This document shows, in pieces, positions 5,323-12,615 of a stretch of 12,615 nucleotides of DNA (its first letter is position 1; the number at the start of each line of letters is the position of its first letter). The notes beneath the pieces were generated by a model. It ran no database searches and was not told where the DNA came from. It was given only the letters and a program-made list of their open reading frames with translations. The stretch lies in the NCBI GenBank assembly GCA_949127925.1, contig CASBQX010000204.1:1-12615 (forward strand), written 5' to 3'. The position numbers and the translations under genes were made by a program. The stretch is from Synechococcales cyanobacterium PMM_0002. Lineage in GTDB: Bacteria > Cyanobacteriota > Cyanobacteriia > Elainellales > Elainellaceae.

Positions 5323-6681
5323 TTAATTCAATTGCGCTTCGAGCAGCTTCACGACTAACTGCGCCAGTTTGTTGGCCGCTCCCGGTTCGCCCCGCACCTG
5401 CCGCAGGTTAGCGCGGATGGCAGCTAATTGATCGGGGTGGGTAAGCAAGTTGAGGGCGATCGCGGCGACAGCTGCTGGCTCCAAATTGCCGACCAGTTCG
5501 GGCACAATGGCCTCTCCCGCCCAAATATTTGGCCATGCCAATAAGCGAGGTTTGCGCAGAAACCACCAGTTCACCAATTTAGCCAAGCCAGACCCCACCC
5601 CCGGCAGATTAACCAACAGACCGGGCAGACCATCCCAGGCCCGCATCGCATCTAGCTGTTGAGTGGGTAGCAGTACCAGCATCGGCACCGCCAAGGAACC
5701 TAGCTCAGCCGTGTTGGCTCCCACCGTCGTCAGGCAAAGGGTACATTGGCTCAGCAGCTCATAGGCCGGGAAGTCGGTATACAGCGGCACCTCCAGACCC
5801 GCATTCGTTTTCAAGCGGGATTGACCATTTTCGGTAATGAGGATAGCGCTGATCGGGCCGAAGTAGCGGGCTACGGGGTTCTGCGCCGGGTCGGCATACC
5901 GAGCCAACGTAGACACATCTAGGGTAGGTGCAACCGGGATCACAAAGCGCGTCTGCGGCAACACCGCCTGAATCTGCTGGGCGATCGCCAGCGTCAATGG
6001 CACCCCCTGCGCCAGTTTAGCGGGCTTAGATCCAGGGAGAAGGGCGATGAGAAAGGATGAAGGATGAAGGATGAAGGATGAATCTAAGGCATCTTGATTT
6101 CCTACTTCATCCTTCATCCTTCCGCCTTCATCCTTCCGCCTTCCGCCTTCCGCCTTCCGCCTTCCGCCTTCCGCCTTACTTCTCCCTGCTTCTGCCATCA
6201 AGTCGCCGACGACGGTGAACTTGTGGGCATATTGGTGGGGAGCGCGATCGCCCAACGCTTGGTTCATCACGGCAAACTGGTCAATCCAACGGTGCCAGCG
6301 GGTTTCCCATTCGGCATAGACCACAGAGCGGTAGCCCAGGCGGTTGCCGATCACGACCGGGAAAAACTGGTCGCCGCCTAGGAAGAGGACAAGGCCGCGA
6401 TCGCGCCAGTCCCAGTGTTCCTGAGTTTTGCCCCAGAGTAAAAATGGGAAGAAGTGTTCAGCCCCTTGAATGCGATCGAGTTCAAGATACGTGCGAGCGA
6501 TCGCCACTTCTTTGCCGCTAGCATTAGCGCAGGGCGACAGCACCAGCGATAGCCTTACCTGTTGGCGATCGTGCCCCAACTGCTGCCGTAGCGCCTTGAC
6601 CACAGGACGCACCCAAGTTGTCAATTCTCCAGGGCCATTGGAAAGAATGAGAATATCTGTTGCTTGCGGTTGGGTGATCAT
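5323..6681 (-). CDS. Lipid-A-disaccharide synthase-related protein (LpxB-like)
   Basis: A 452-residue protein of the cyanobacterial LpxB-related glycosyltransferase family. LpxB joins two acylated glucosamines in lipid A synthesis. Cyanobacterial relatives of this type are separate from true LpxB and their acceptor is not established. Visible features are an N-terminal nucleotide-sugar fold start, ILILSNGPGELTTWV (residues 10-24), then LFLGGDQFFPVVIGNRLGY (100-118) and YAEWETRWHRW. Further on come ALLPGSKPAKLAQG (213-226), TVGANTAELG and PMLVLLPTQQLDAMRAWDGL, ending with a helical tail. Between GDLM (159-162) and ALLPGSKP, where relatives are nearly continuous, lies a 47-residue Arg/Lys/Glu/Gly-rich insert (165-211) made by a DNA heptamer repeat; the frame is kept. 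It is divergent from the membrane glycosyltransferase. No Shine-Dalgarno is seen before the ATG. Confidence 0.85.
   Translation of the reverse strand: MITQPQATDILILSNGPGELTTWVRPVVKALRQQLGHDRQQVRLSLVLSPCANASGKEVAIARTYLELDRIQGAEHFFPFLLWGKTQEHWDWRDRGLVLFLGGDQFFPVVIGNRLGYRSVVYAEWETRWHRWIDQFAVMNQALGDRAPHQYAHKFTVVGDLMAEAGRSKAEGGRRKAEGGRRKDEGGRMKDEVGNQDALDSSFILHPSSFLIALLPGSKPAKLAQGVPLTLAIAQQIQAVLPQTRFVIPVAPTLDVSTLARYADPAQNPVARYFGPISAILITENGQSRLKTNAGLEVPLYTDFPAYELLSQCTLCLTTVGANTAELGSLAVPMLVLLPTQQLDAMRAWDGLPGLLVNLPGVGSGLAKLVNWWFLRKPRLLAWPNIWAGEAIVPELVGNLEPAAVAAIALNLLTHPDQLAAIRANLRQVRGEPGAANKLAQLVVKLLEAQLN
6049..6189 (-). repeat. Heptamer-repeat insertion inside the LpxB-like gene
   Basis: On the plus strand there are four perfect AAGGATG units (6053-6080), a 24-base middle, then ten 7-bp units (6105-6174): CTTCATC at positions 1, 2 and 4 and CTTCCGC at the other seven. 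The first block is the inverse complement of the CTTCATC type, giving a perfect 17-bp inverted repeat (6060-6076 with 6105-6121). This is the short tandemly repeated repetitive (STRR) style known from cyanobacteria, usually intergenic. The 141-bp insert equals 47 codons, so the frame is preserved and it encodes a seven-residue period such as GGRRKAE / GGRRKDE. Confidence 0.85.
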
Positions 6682-6939
6682 GGGTCTATCGGGTGATGTC
6701 GTTAGGATGTGGCGGCTAAGGCAATCAAGTAGCCCAACCGGAAGCCTGTAAAGAATACCTGCTGTCGAGTGCCCTATTCTGCAACCATACCAGCAGGCAG
6801 CGCCTGGTTCGCGGGCACATGTGGAGCCAAGCTACAGGCCGAAGACATGACGGGGCGCTGACTCGTCCAGGTTGAGCATTAACAGTTTCTCCGGTGATGT
6901 TCCGGTAAACTGAGAGGCTGACGCTGTGAGAGTCTTTGC
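6682..6939. other. Divergent intergenic region
   Basis: 258 bp separate the starts of the LpxB-like gene (minus) and the GT39 gene (plus), so promoters for both should lie here, but no convincing -35/-10 pair is visible. CCTGCTG (6758-6764) and CAGCAGG (6791-6797) form a 7-bp inverted repeat 26 bases apart, a possible structure or operator. No coding frame is supported. Confidence 0.4.
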
Positions 6940-8589
6940 ATGAATCGCCACCAGTTCAAACGCCCAGAACTCCTTACCCCTAGCTTTTTGGGGGTAATTC
7001 TAGCGATGGTGCTGCTGGGGCTATTTTTCCGCTTTTTTCGGCTAGATTACAAAATCTACTGGCACGATGAGACCTACACGACCATGCGGGCAGCGGGCTA
7101 CACCCGCGATCAGATTGACCAAGAGCTGTTTCAAAACCGGGTGATTTCTGCCTCATCGCTGCAAAAGTTTTTCCAGATCAAACCGGGCAGCACAGCCGCC
7201 GATACAATTCGATCGTTGGCCACAGAAGATCCCCAGCATCCACCGCTTTACTTCCTACTGTCGCGGGTCTGGATGCAGCTATTTGGCAGTTCTTACACAG
7301 CGACGCGCAGCTTATCGGCGGTGATCAGTCTATTGGGGTTGCCGCTAATGTATTGGCTGGCGATGGAGCTGTTTGCCTCCCCAATGGCGGCGTTGCTGGC
7401 CACAGGGCTGCTAGCGCTGTCGCCTGTCAATATTTTGTTTGACCAAACAGCGCGCCAGTATGGATTGCTCACGGTTGCCATTATTGGCAGTAGCTGGCTA
7501 CTGTTGCGGGCATTGCGGTTAGCCCGGTGGCGCAGCTGGCTCTGGTATGCGATCGCCACCGCAGTTGGGCTATATACTCACCCGTTTTTCGGCCTCACGC
7601 TGATTGGGCAGGGAGCCTATGCCCTGCTGCGGATCTGGATGCCAGCCCCAGATCCATTTCGCCGCAAGCGTCAAGTTTCGCCGCTGAAGGGCTTTACTGG
7701 AGCGATCGCCCTGGCGCTGGTGCTGTATGCCCCCTGGCTATGGGTGCTGATTTCTAACATGGGGCGGGCGCTGGCAACGACAGACTGGAGCCGCGTTTCG
7801 CCCGGATTGCCGTACCTCGTCAAGCTGTGGACGCTGAGTTTTACATCTGTGTTTTTTGATCTAGACTTTGGGTTTGACAACCCCTGGACGTTTGTAGTGC
7901 GGGGCGTGTTTATGGTGATGATTGGCTGGGCGCTCTACACGGTTTGCCGCCGGACGCCGCCGATTACCTGGCTATTCATTCTCACCTCGGTTTTGATCCC
8001 GTTTCTACTGCTGGCGTTGCCCGATGTGATCCAGGGCGGCAAACGATCTGCCGTTACCCGCTATTTGATCTCTTGCTTCCCTGGGATCCAGTTGGCAGTG
8101 GGCTACTGGCTGATGGTGGGGCTGCGCTCAGGCCATCGCATTTGGCAGGGCATATTGGCGCTGGTGCTCGCAGGCAGCATTGCCTCTTGCACCGTAAGTG
8201 CCGCTGCCGATACCTGGTGGAGCAAAGACCTGAGCTACTCCAACGGTAAAATTGCCCGATACATCAACAGCTTACCCGCCCCCGTCGTGATCAGCAATCT
8301 GGGAGATGACTATACCAATACCGGCGATTTGCTTGCTATGAGCGATCGCCTCGAACCCAAAGTCAAACTCCTTCTGCTCCATCCCAAGACGCCTGACCTA
8401 ACGCTAGTAGAGACAGAACATGACAAGGGCAGTAATCTGCTGATCTTCCGCGCCTCTGATCAATTAAGAGACCAGTTGGCTCAACGGCAATGGCAGCTGA
8501 TCCAGGTGATGAGCGGTGAACGCCTGACCCAGCCGACGCAGCGCGACGCAGAATATATTTGGCGCTTGAAAAAGTTGTCGGGTCGTTAA
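6940..8589 (+). CDS. Membrane glycosyltransferase, GT39/ArnT-like
   Basis: A 549-residue polytopic membrane protein of the family-39 type, which moves a sugar from a polyprenyl-phosphate donor to a lipid or protein acceptor on the outer face of the cytoplasmic membrane. The first membrane helix (residues 16-33) is followed by YWHDETYT (40-47), whose Asp43-Glu44 pair is the expected acidic motif of the first outer loop. EDPQHPPLYFLLSRVW (96-111) is the second family signature and comes just before the next helix. Many hydrophobic segments follow: 126-145, 149-165, 175-195, and further ones to about residue 420. A soluble C-terminal part contains VVISNLGDDYTNTGDLLAM and ends near ISGERL-type residues. 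Acceptor and sugar are unknown. The start at 6940 has only a weak GAGAG upstream. It is divergent from the LpxB-like gene, hinting at a shared envelope-glycan role (inference). Confidence 0.85.
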   Translation: MNRHQFKRPELLTPSFLGVILAMVLLGLFFRFFRLDYKIYWHDETYTTMRAAGYTRDQIDQELFQNRVISASSLQKFFQIKPGSTAADTIRSLATEDPQHPPLYFLLSRVWMQLFGSSYTATRSLSAVISLLGLPLMYWLAMELFASPMAALLATGLLALSPVNILFDQTARQYGLLTVAIIGSSWLLLRALRLARWRSWLWYAIATAVGLYTHPFFGLTLIGQGAYALLRIWMPAPDPFRRKRQVSPLKGFTGAIALALVLYAPWLWVLISNMGRALATTDWSRVSPGLPYLVKLWTLSFTSVFFDLDFGFDNPWTFVVRGVFMVMIGWALYTVCRRTPPITWLFILTSVLIPFLLLALPDVIQGGKRSAVTRYLISCFPGIQLAVGYWLMVGLRSGHRIWQGILALVLAGSIASCTVSAAADTWWSKDLSYSNGKIARYINSLPAPVVISNLGDDYTNTGDLLAMSDRLEPKVKLLLLHPKTPDLTLVETEHDKGSNLLIFRASDQLRDQLAQRQWQLIQVMSGERLTQPTQRDAEYIWRLKKLSGR

Positions 8590-8663
8590 GGGTGGCTCTC
8601 ACAACAATTGACTCAATCGCGTTGATTGTGCGCTCTGAACATGCTGCACAGAAAACTAAATTT

Positions 8664-8698
8664 GCCGCGAAACTCCCTCTGGGAGGGCGTTTCGCGGC
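8664..8698. terminator. Strong hairpin, possible GT39 terminator
   Basis: GCCGCGAAAC (8664-8673) and GTTTCGCGGC (8689-8698) are perfect 10-bp complements. Inside, CTCCC (8673-8677), TCT and GGGAG (8681-8685) can form a second 5-bp hairpin. It lies 75 bases after the GT39 stop. No T-run follows on the plus strand; on the minus strand AAATT-type sequence follows. Termination or mRNA 3'-end protection is likely, but other roles are open. Confidence 0.6.
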
Positions 8699-8781
8699 GT
8701 ATGAGATCAAGCCAGTCACATTTCTAGCAAGCCTAGAGACTATTAAAAATGCTTAACAATATCTGAGTGCTTACTCCATAA

Positions 8782-8799
8782 TTTGCAAACAAATGTAAA
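8782..8799 (-). promoter_or_regulatory. Candidate HLR1 (RpaB) site upstream of chlH
   Basis: On the minus strand the sequence is TTTACATT-TG-TTTGCAAA. The HLR1 consensus of the cyanobacterial response regulator RpaB is a direct repeat (G/T)TTACA(T/A)(T/A) with a 2-base gap. The first half matches fully and the second differs at one base (G for A). A further half-site, GTTACATT on the minus strand, lies at 8881-8888 overlapping the promoter region. RpaB controls many photosynthesis genes with light intensity, which suits chlH; binding here is inference. Confidence 0.45.
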
Positions 8800-8868
8800 G
8801 AAACATCTCATTTTTTCTATCAAATTGTTTCAGTTAGGCGCTGGATCGCCCACTTAGTAAGGGTTTTC

Positions 8869-8877
8869 TGGTATAAA
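8869..8877 (+). promoter_or_regulatory. Candidate extended -10 for chlH
   Basis: TG (8869-8870), one base, then TATAAA (8872-8877) is an extended -10. No good -35 is seen, which fits an activated promoter. Transcription starting near 8884 would leave a leader of about 155 bases before chlH. Confidence 0.45.
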
Positions 8878-8911
8878 TCAAATGTAACGCTGTGTTGGCC
8901 ACAAGTTTTGC

Positions 8912-8977
8912 AGGCGCATCTCTTAAGCCTTAACCATCGACGTGTTGAGCGAGAGCTTGATTTTATTTTTTGCGCCT
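8912..8977 (+). other. Long-range stem in the presumed chlH leader
   Basis: AGGCGCA (8912-8918) and TGCGCCT (8971-8977) pair perfectly and would close a 52-base loop that itself contains AAGC/GCTT pairing. It could be a structured 5' leader. I recognise no known riboswitch class. Confidence 0.3.
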
Positions 8978-9023
8978 AGCCTGTCTATCCCCGCCCATGT
9001 CCGCTATTAACCCCCCTTTTGAG

Positions 9024-9028
9024 AGGAG
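9024..9028 (+). promoter_or_regulatory. Shine-Dalgarno AGGAG for chlH
   Basis: AGGAG within GAGAGGAG lies nine bases before the ATG at 9038 and supports that start. Confidence 0.65.
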
Positions 9029-9037
9029 CTTGCCTGC

Positions 9038-12000
9038 ATGTTCACTCACGTCAAGCCCACGATCAGACACATTACACCCGATAGCCTTCAAGGGCGATCG
9101 CTGATCAAGGTGGTCTATGTCGTGCTCGAGCCGCAGTACCAAAGTGCCCTATCTGTGGCAGTGCGCTCGATTAACGATGCCAGCCCCAACCTGGCCATTG
9201 AAATTAGTGGCTACCTGCTGGAGGAACTCCGCAGCGCCGAAAATTACGCCGCCTTTCAAAAAGATGTTTCTGAAGCCAACATCTTCATTGCCTCACTGAT
9301 TTTTATTGAAGAACTGGCTGAAAAAGTGGTGGCGGCGGTCGAACCTGTCCGCGATCGCCTCGATGTCGCCGTCGTCTTCCCCTCCATGCCCCAGGTGATG
9401 CGCCTTAACAAAATGGGCAGCTTCTCCATGGCGCAGCTGGGCCAGTCGAAGAGCGCGATCGCCCAGTTCATGCGCAAGCGTAAAGAGAAGTCTGGAGCGG
9501 GCTTCCAAGATGCCATGCTGAAGCTGCTCAACACCTTGCCCAAGGTGCTGAAATACCTGCCAATGGACAAGGCGCAGGATGCTCGCAACTTCATGATGAG
9601 CTTCCAGTATTGGCTGGGTGGTTCTTCTGATAACCTGGAGAGCTTTCTGCTGATGCTGGTCGATAAGTATTGCACCGTGGACGCCATGCCTGGTGCTGCC
9701 CCCGACGCACCGCTACTATATCGCGACCCAGTCACCTATCCCGACATGGGTATCTGGCATCCGCTCGCGCCGCACATGTATGAGGACTTGAAGGAGTACC
9801 TCAACTGGCACGGCTCGCGGCGTGATATTGAGGCCGATCTCAAAGATCCACTAGTGCCGACGATTGGGCTGGTGCTGCAACGAACTCACCTAGTCACGGG
9901 TGATGACGCTCACTATGTGGCGATTATTCAAGAGCTAGAATGCTTGGGCGCACGGGTGATCCCCGTGTTTGCAGGCGGGCTAGATTTCTCCAAGCCCGTA
10001 GATGTCTACTTCTACGACCCGCTGACAAAGAAGACGATGGTAGATGTGGTGATCTCGCTGACGGGCTTTGCTCTAGTCGGTGGCCCTGCTAGGCAAGATC
10101 ATCCTAAGGCGATCGATTCGCTGAAGCGGTTGAATCGTCCCTACATGGTGGCGCTGCCGCTGGTGTTCCAAACCACCGAAGAGTGGCAAGATAGCGATCT
10201 AGGTCTGCACCCGATTCAGGTGGCATTGCAAATTGCGCTGCCCGAACTCGATGGGGCCATCGAACCGATTATTCTATCGGGACGCGATGGCGCTACTGGG
10301 AAGGCGATCGCCCTCCAAGATCGCATTGAAGCGATCACCCAACGAGCGATGAAGTGGGCTAATCTGCGCCGCAAACCTCGCCTGCAAAAGCGGCTGGCCA
10401 TTACCGTTTTCAGTTTCCCGCCAGACAAAGGGAATGTGGGAACCGCCGCCTATCTAGACGTCTTTGGCTCCATCTACGAAGTGATGAAAGCCATGCGCAA
10501 CAACGGCTACGAGGTAGACGACCTGCCAGAATCGGCAGAAGCGCTTATGCAAGCCGTGATCCACGACGCTCAGGCGCAATACAACAGCCCAGAGCTAAAC
10601 GTCGCGTATCGGATGTCGGTGCCGGAGTACGAAGCCCTGACGCCATATTCCCACCGTCTGGAAGAATCTTGGGGTCCGCCGCCTGGAAATCTCAACTCCG
10701 ATGGGCAAAACCTGTTGATTTACGGCAAATCTTTTGGCAACGTCTTCATTGGCATCCAGCCTACCTTTGGCTACGAAGGCGACCCGATGCGGCTGCTATT
10801 CTCTCGCTCCGCCAGCCCCCACCACGGATTTGCTGCCTACTACACCTACCTAGAGCATGTGTGGAAAGCAGACGCTGTGCTGCACTTTGGCACCCACGGG
10901 TCGCTGGAGTTTATGCCGGGTAAGCAAATGGGGATGTCGAACGACTGCTACCCCGACAATTTGATCGGCAAGATCCCTAACCTCTACTACTACGCAGCCA
11001 ATAACCCCTCGGAAGCCACGATCGCCAAGCGTCGGGGCTATGCCGAAACCATCAGCTACCTAACGCCCCCCGCCGAAAACGCTGGGCTATACAAGGGGTT
11101 GAAGGAACTGAGCGAACTGATTGCCTCCTACCAAACTCTCAAAGACAGCGGCCGTGGTGTCCCCATCGTCAATGCCATTGTTGAGAAATGTCGTGTGGTC
11201 AATCTGGACAAAGACATCGTCCTGCCCGCAGCCGATGCCAGCGAGTTCACTGCCGAACAGCGCGATACCTTAGTGGGCAAGGTTTACATCAAGCTAATGG
11301 AGATTGAGTCGCGCTTGCTGCCCTGTGGGTTGCATGTCGTCGGCAAACCGCCCACTGCCGAAGAGGCGATCGCCACCCTCGTCAACATTGCCGGACTCGA
11401 TCGCCCCGAAGACGGACTCAAGAGCCTACAGCGGATTATTGCTGAGAGCTTGGGGCGCGATATTGATGACCTGTACAAGGGAGGCGATCGCGGTGTCTTA
11501 GCCGACGTTCAGCTCCTGTTTGACATTACCCAGGCGATTCGTAGCGCCGTTGCTGCCATGGTAAAAGAGCAGATTGACGCTGAAGGGCGCGTCTCTCTGG
11601 TCACCAAGCTCAACTTCTTCAACATGGGTAAAAAAGAACCCTGGACTGAATCCCTGGCGGCGGCAGGTTACCCCCAAGTCAAGCCAGACGATATCAAGCC
11701 ACTGTTTGAATACCTCGAATTCTGTTTGAAGCAGATTGTGGCCGACAATGAGCTAGGGGCACTGCTCCAGGCATTGGAAGGCGAATATGTGATTCCTGGG
11801 CCCGGCGGCGACCCCATCCGCAACCCCGATGTGCTGCCCACGGGTAAAAACATCCACGCCCTTGATCCCCAGTCCATTCCCACAACCGCAGCCGTACAGG
11901 CAGCTCAGATTGTGGTGGATCGATTACTGGCGCGGCAGGCAGCCGAAAACGGCGGCCACTACCCCGAAACGGTTGCCTTTGTCTTGTGGGGCACCGACAA

Positions 12001-12615
12001 CATCAAAACCTATGGCGAATCACTAGCGCAGGTGATGCTGTTGGTCGGCGTTCGACCAGTAGCCGACTCGTTAGGTCGGGTCAACAAGCTGGAGATGATC
12101 TCTCTGGAAGAACTGGGTCGGCCTCGGATAGACGTGGTGGTGAACTGTTCTGGCGTATTCCGCGACCTGTTCATTAACCAAATGAACCTCCTCGATCGCG
12201 CCATCAAACTGGCCGCCGAAGCCGACGAACCGCTGGAGATGAACTTCGTCCGCAAGCACGCTCTGCTGCAAGCCGAAGAAATGGGCATTCACCTGCGACA
12301 AGCCGCCACCCGCGTCTTCTCCAATGCCTCTGGCTCCTATTCGTCTAACGTCAACCTGGCGGTAGAAAATGGCACTTGGGACAGCGAAGCCGAGCTGCAA
12401 AATATGTACTTGGCACGTAAAGGGTTTGCCTTTAACTCCGACAATCCCGGCGTCATGGATGACTCTCGCCAAATCTTTGAGACGGCGCTAAAGACGGTCG
12501 ATGTCACCTTCCAAAACCTCGACTCATCGGAGATTTCCCTCACCGATGTGTCGCACTACTTCGACTCCGACCCTACCAAAGTGGTCGCTCGCTTGCGCAC
12601 CGATGGCAAGCAGCC
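9038..12615 (+). CDS. chlH: Magnesium chelatase subunit H, 3'-partial
   Basis: The H subunit of magnesium chelatase binds protoporphyrin IX and, with the ChlI-ChlD ATPase complex, inserts Mg2+ to make Mg-protoporphyrin IX, the first step unique to chlorophyll synthesis. From the ATG at 9038 the frame is open to the window edge: 1192 codons plus two bases. A full protein is about 1330 residues, so roughly the last tenth lies outside. The N-terminal DUF3479 part begins LIKVVYVVLEPQYQSAL. The CobN/Mg-chelatase core follows, with FGTHGSLEFMPGKQ carrying His620 and Glu624, YPDNLIGKIPNLYYYAANNP, VIPGPGGDPIRNPDVLPTG and RVFSNASGSYSSNVNLAVENG. These blocks match ChlH rather than cobalt chelatase CobN. 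No frameshift was found at spot checks near residue 618 and at the end. The long upstream region with a candidate RpaB site suggests light control. The many small frames on either strand inside it are shadows. Confidence 0.97.
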   Translation, partial: MFTHVKPTIRHITPDSLQGRSLIKVVYVVLEPQYQSALSVAVRSINDASPNLAIEISGYLLEELRSAENYAAFQKDVSEANIFIASLIFIEELAEKVVAAVEPVRDRLDVAVVFPSMPQVMRLNKMGSFSMAQLGQSKSAIAQFMRKRKEKSGAGFQDAMLKLLNTLPKVLKYLPMDKAQDARNFMMSFQYWLGGSSDNLESFLLMLVDKYCTVDAMPGAAPDAPLLYRDPVTYPDMGIWHPLAPHMYEDLKEYLNWHGSRRDIEADLKDPLVPTIGLVLQRTHLVTGDDAHYVAIIQELECLGARVIPVFAGGLDFSKPVDVYFYDPLTKKTMVDVVISLTGFALVGGPARQDHPKAIDSLKRLNRPYMVALPLVFQTTEEWQDSDLGLHPIQVALQIALPELDGAIEPIILSGRDGATGKAIALQDRIEAITQRAMKWANLRRKPRLQKRLAITVFSFPPDKGNVGTAAYLDVFGSIYEVMKAMRNNGYEVDDLPESAEALMQAVIHDAQAQYNSPELNVAYRMSVPEYEALTPYSHRLEESWGPPPGNLNSDGQNLLIYGKSFGNVFIGIQPTFGYEGDPMRLLFSRSASPHHGFAAYYTYLEHVWKADAVLHFGTHGSLEFMPGKQMGMSNDCYPDNLIGKIPNLYYYAANNPSEATIAKRRGYAETISYLTPPAENAGLYKGLKELSELIASYQTLKDSGRGVPIVNAIVEKCRVVNLDKDIVLPAADASEFTAEQRDTLVGKVYIKLMEIESRLLPCGLHVVGKPPTAEEAIATLVNIAGLDRPEDGLKSLQRIIAESLGRDIDDLYKGGDRGVLADVQLLFDITQAIRSAVAAMVKEQIDAEGRVSLVTKLNFFNMGKKEPWTESLAAAGYPQVKPDDIKPLFEYLEFCLKQIVADNELGALLQALEGEYVIPGPGGDPIRNPDVLPTGKNIHALDPQSIPTTAAVQAAQIVVDRLLARQAAENGGHYPETVAFVLWGTDNIKTYGESLAQVMLLVGVRPVADSLGRVNKLEMISLEELGRPRIDVVVNCSGVFRDLFINQMNLLDRAIKLAAEADEPLEMNFVRKHALLQAEEMGIHLRQAATRVFSNASGSYSSNVNLAVENGTWDSEAELQNMYLARKGFAFNSDNPGVMDDSRQIFETALKTVDVTFQNLDSSEISLTDVSHYFDSDPTKVVARLRTDGKQ

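Larger units (their letters stand above)
8590..9037. other. Long regulatory spacer upstream of chlH
   Basis: 448 bp without a supported gene. It holds a strong GC-rich hairpin near the GT39 end, an AT-rich stretch with a candidate HLR1 site, an extended -10 and a probable structured leader, each listed separately. The frame at 8559-8756 overlaps the GT39 end and is not credible. Confidence 0.6.

Noticed and set aside
6094..6381. 95-codon plus-strand frame with repeated FRLPPSA
   Set aside because: It is the antisense reading of the heptamer repeat in the LpxB-like gene, not a repeat protein.
9256..12543. Several minus- and plus-strand frames within chlH
   Set aside because: All are shadows of the continuous chlH frame and lack their own ribosome sites or family motifs.

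Overview
This window comes from a cyanobacterial chromosome. The evidence is a long magnesium-chelatase H-subunit gene (chlH), a DUF3370 gene and a lipid-A-disaccharide-synthase-like gene of cyanobacterial type, and a high density of the HIP1 octamer GCGATCGC (23 copies by my count, all between 1013 and 11491). The genus cannot be fixed from the sequence alone. I saw no tRNA, rRNA, CRISPR array, transposase or phage gene.

Layout. (a) 1-603: an AT-rich gene of unknown function, open at the left window edge, unlike the rest in composition and free of HIP1. (b) 604-2545: a scarred region. The C-terminal end of a LysR regulator (minus strand) abuts the C-terminal end of a short-chain dehydrogenase (plus strand), apparently because one deletion removed the 5' halves of a divergent pair. 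An intact PhzF-family isomerase gene (1317-2153) follows, then a fragment of a metallo-beta-lactamase-fold gene and an unidentified antisense coding remnant. Several fragment edges coincide with HIP1 octamers. (c) 2844-4430: a DUF3370 protein, probably exported. (d) 4431-4687: a spacer rich in inverted repeats, including a compact Y-shaped element. (e) 4688-5263: a RimI-like GNAT acetyltransferase, convergent with (f) 5323-6681 on the minus strand, a lipid-A-disaccharide-synthase-related protein whose frame carries a 141-bp heptamer-repeat insertion. (g) 6940-8589: a membrane glycosyltransferase of the GT39/ArnT-like type, divergent from (f). (h) 8590-9037: a long regulatory spacer with a strong hairpin, a candidate RpaB (HLR1) site and an extended -10, leading into (i) chlH from 9038, which runs off the right edge with about 1192 codons present.

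The genes do not form one pathway. chlH serves chlorophyll synthesis. The LpxB-like protein and GT39 enzyme probably act on lipid-linked or envelope sugars and are divergently arranged. DUF3370 is probably an envelope or periplasmic protein. PhzF, SDR and LysR look like the remains of a small metabolic locus with its own regulator.

I found no convincing undescribed multi-gene system. The most notable signals are the HIP1-bounded gene shards, the Y-shaped intergenic repeat, the heptamer repeat domesticated inside a conserved enzyme, and the candidate light-responsive control region of chlH.
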